Of a stretch of 35,741 nt of DNA, positions 34,489-35,741 are shown piece by piece. The first letter of the stretch is position 1; each line of letters opens with the position of its first letter. The notes below the pieces were generated by a model. That model made no database searches, was not told the DNA's origin, and saw nothing but the letters and a program-made list of their open reading frames with translations. Location of the stretch: positions 1-35,741 of the forward strand of contig JAKBNI010000013.1 of the NCBI GenBank assembly GCA_021831125.1, in the 5' to 3' direction. Source of the DNA: Actinomycetes bacterium. Its GTDB lineage: Bacteria; Actinomycetota; Acidimicrobiia; Acidimicrobiales; RAAP-2. The position numbers and the translations under genes are program-made.

Positions 34489-34866
34489 ATGCCCGCCACC
34501 GGCCCCGACTTCATCTCCCTGCAAGCGCGTGACCTCGACGCGTCGCAGGTGTTCTACGAGCGCTATCTCGGCCTGGTCCGCTCGCCGGCCGGGCCTCCGC
34601 ATGCCGTCGTTTTCGACACCAAGCCCATCGCCTTCGCGTTGCGCGATGTCATTGCCGGCATTGATCTGGACTCGGTGCCTTACCCGGGCGTCGGCGCGGC
34701 CATCTGGTTGCATGCCACTGACGTCCAAGCGATCCACGACGCACTGGTGGCCGACGGGCACACCATCGTGTCGGCACCGGTTGATGGGCCGTTCGGGCGG
34801 ACGTTCACCTTCGCCGACCCCGACGGTTACCAGATCACCCTCCACGACCGTGCCGACCGTGGCTGA
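34489..34866 (+). CDS. VOC (glyoxalase/bleomycin resistance) family protein
   Basis: 125 aa from ATG 34489 with AGGAG upstream. One complete VOC repeat pair: FISLQARDLDASQVFYERYLGLV, HAVVFDTKPIAFALRD, and C-terminal GRTFTFADPDGYQITLHD with the usual DPDG-x4 ending. The family includes dioxygenases, glyoxalases and drug-binding proteins; the substrate is unknown. The gene is controlled by the divergent MarR and overlaps the NmrA-like gene by 8 bp. Confidence 0.9.
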   Translation: MPATGPDFISLQARDLDASQVFYERYLGLVRSPAGPPHAVVFDTKPIAFALRDVIAGIDLDSVPYPGVGAAIWLHATDVQAIHDALVADGHTIVSAPVDGPFGRTFTFADPDGYQITLHDRADRG

Positions 34867-35716
34867 GCCGGCCATCCTGGTCTTCGGTGCCACGGGCTCG
34901 CTCGGCCGCCACGTCCTGGACGGGCTCCTCGAACGAGGGACACCGGCTGCGGCGGTGACGGCGGCCGGCCGCAATGAGGGCCGGTTGGCCGAACTTGCCT
35001 CGGCCGGGTTCGCCACCGTGCGCGTCGATCTGACTGACCCAGCCGCCGTCGCCGAGGTGGTCGCGAGGCACGCCTAGGTGGTGTTGATCTCTGGCCAAGA
35101 CGCGGATCGTCTGGCACAGCACATGTCGGTGATTCGGGCCGCGATTGATGCAGGGGTCCGGCACGTCTACTACACCAGTGGTGTTCGGGCTGACGATGAG
35201 CGGTTCGCGATCAACGCCGACCATCGGGGCACCGAGCAAGCGCTGATCACCTCTGGCCTGGACTTCACGATCCTGCGTAACACCTGGTACATCGAGAACT
35301 ACATCCAGGCCATGGCCGGCCCTCGCCATACCGGCGTGTTGGCTGCGGCCGTCGGAGGCGCCGTGGTGGCGGCGGCCAGCCGGAGAGACCTGGGCGAGGC
35401 ATTGGCGACAATCGTGGCCACAGACGGGCACGACAACGTCACCTACAGCCTGTCCGGGGACACCGACTTCAGTTACGGCGATATCGCCGCCGCGATGTCG
35501 GTGGTGTTGCGGCCAGAGGTCGCCTACACGCCCGTCTCCTCAGACCACTTGCGGGCCATACTCACCGGTTCAGGGATGGGCGCCAAGATGGCCGGCTTCT
35601 TGGTCGGCCTGGACGAGACTATCGCCGCCGGAGTGTATTCCCGGGTGGGTGACGACCTCACCCGGCTGATTGGCCGGCCGACGACCAGCCCTTTCGACGG
35701 CCTGACCGCGATGTGA
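34859..35716 (+). pseudogene. NmrA-like NAD(P)-binding protein gene interrupted by an in-frame amber codon
   Basis: From GTG 34859 (VAEPAILVFGATGSLGRHVLD, Rossmann GxxGxxG; GTG 34850 is an alternative) the frame runs to TAG 35075-35077, then continues in the same frame as VVLISGQDADRLAQHMSVIRAAIDAGVRHVYYTSG to TGA at 35716. Read through, it is 285 residues, normal for this SDR/NmrA family, and conserved segments join smoothly across the stop (VDLTDPAAVAEVV... then VVLISG). There is no frameshift or deletion. So a single nonsense change, a sequencing error, or stop read-through explains it. The GTG at 35078 could restart a truncated protein lacking the nucleotide-binding site. It is co-transcribed with the VOC gene. 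Confidence 0.8.
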
Positions 35717-35741
35717 GTGAGAACTGGGGCGCGCGGCGGCG
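35717..35741. other. Window end after the NmrA-like gene
   Basis: 25 bases with no gene or structure that can be supported. Confidence 0.5.

Overview
The window is about 35.7 kb of very GC-rich DNA with strong G/C bias at third codon positions, many GTG starts, 1-4 nt gene overlaps and many apparently leaderless transcripts. This fits a high-GC actinomycete. An Acidimicrobiia-like lineage is my guess from gene content, but nothing here fixes the taxon. I see no rRNA, tRNA, CRISPR array, insertion sequence or prophage gene.

Layout. (1) 1-6372, minus strand: a high-affinity K+ uptake operon. It runs 27-aa membrane peptide, kdpF, kdpA, kdpB, kdpC, a kinase-less DUF4118/GAF protein, then a KdpD N-terminal (Walker A plus USP) protein that leaves the window at base 1. 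(2) 6480-8623, plus strand: a divergent DUF4118-GAF histidine kinase and a KdpE-type regulator. KdpD is therefore spread over separate genes. The 107-bp intergenic region holds two GTTCTGAAC palindromes 31 bp apart. (3) 8604-10875: a MarR regulator divergent from a ClC/CBS chloride transporter, with a palindrome over both promoters. (4) 10880-12609: a Fur-family (probably nickel-type) regulator divergent from a NiCoT nickel/cobalt permease. (5) 12635-14696: DUF488, cupin, universal stress protein and a Gmad2-type membrane-anchored protein. (6) 14760-20018: two convergent P-type ATPases, one CtpE-like and one P1B-5-like with a C-terminal hemerythrin domain; the latter is coupled to a small secreted protein. 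(7) 20142-25510: a GNAT, an ABC-2 exporter headed by an unlisted 44-aa basic peptide, DUF1905, YihY/BrkB and a DHA2 MFS pump. (8) 25535-28731: a thioredoxin behind a CsoR-type operator, DUF302, a PIG-L deacetylase, a PiT permease with a coupled 12-codon leader ORF, and an unknown protein. (9) 28767-29918: a 57-aa CxC peptide, a Prx6-type peroxiredoxin and a small winged-helix protein. (10) 29965-32630, minus strand: an orphan membrane protein and prpE behind a 21-bp dyad. (11) 32960-35741: a less GC-biased segment with a GNAT, a gene-poor stretch, a MarR divergent from a VOC protein with twin operators, and an NmrA-like gene cut by one amber codon.

The common theme is ion and metal homeostasis (K+, Cl-, Ni/Co and other metals), general or oxidative stress, and thiol chemistry, with each transporter beside its likely regulator. 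A recurring promoter layout, a TANNNT-like hexamer usually 6-8 nt before the start codon, helps set several starts. All promoter and operator calls were made by eye.
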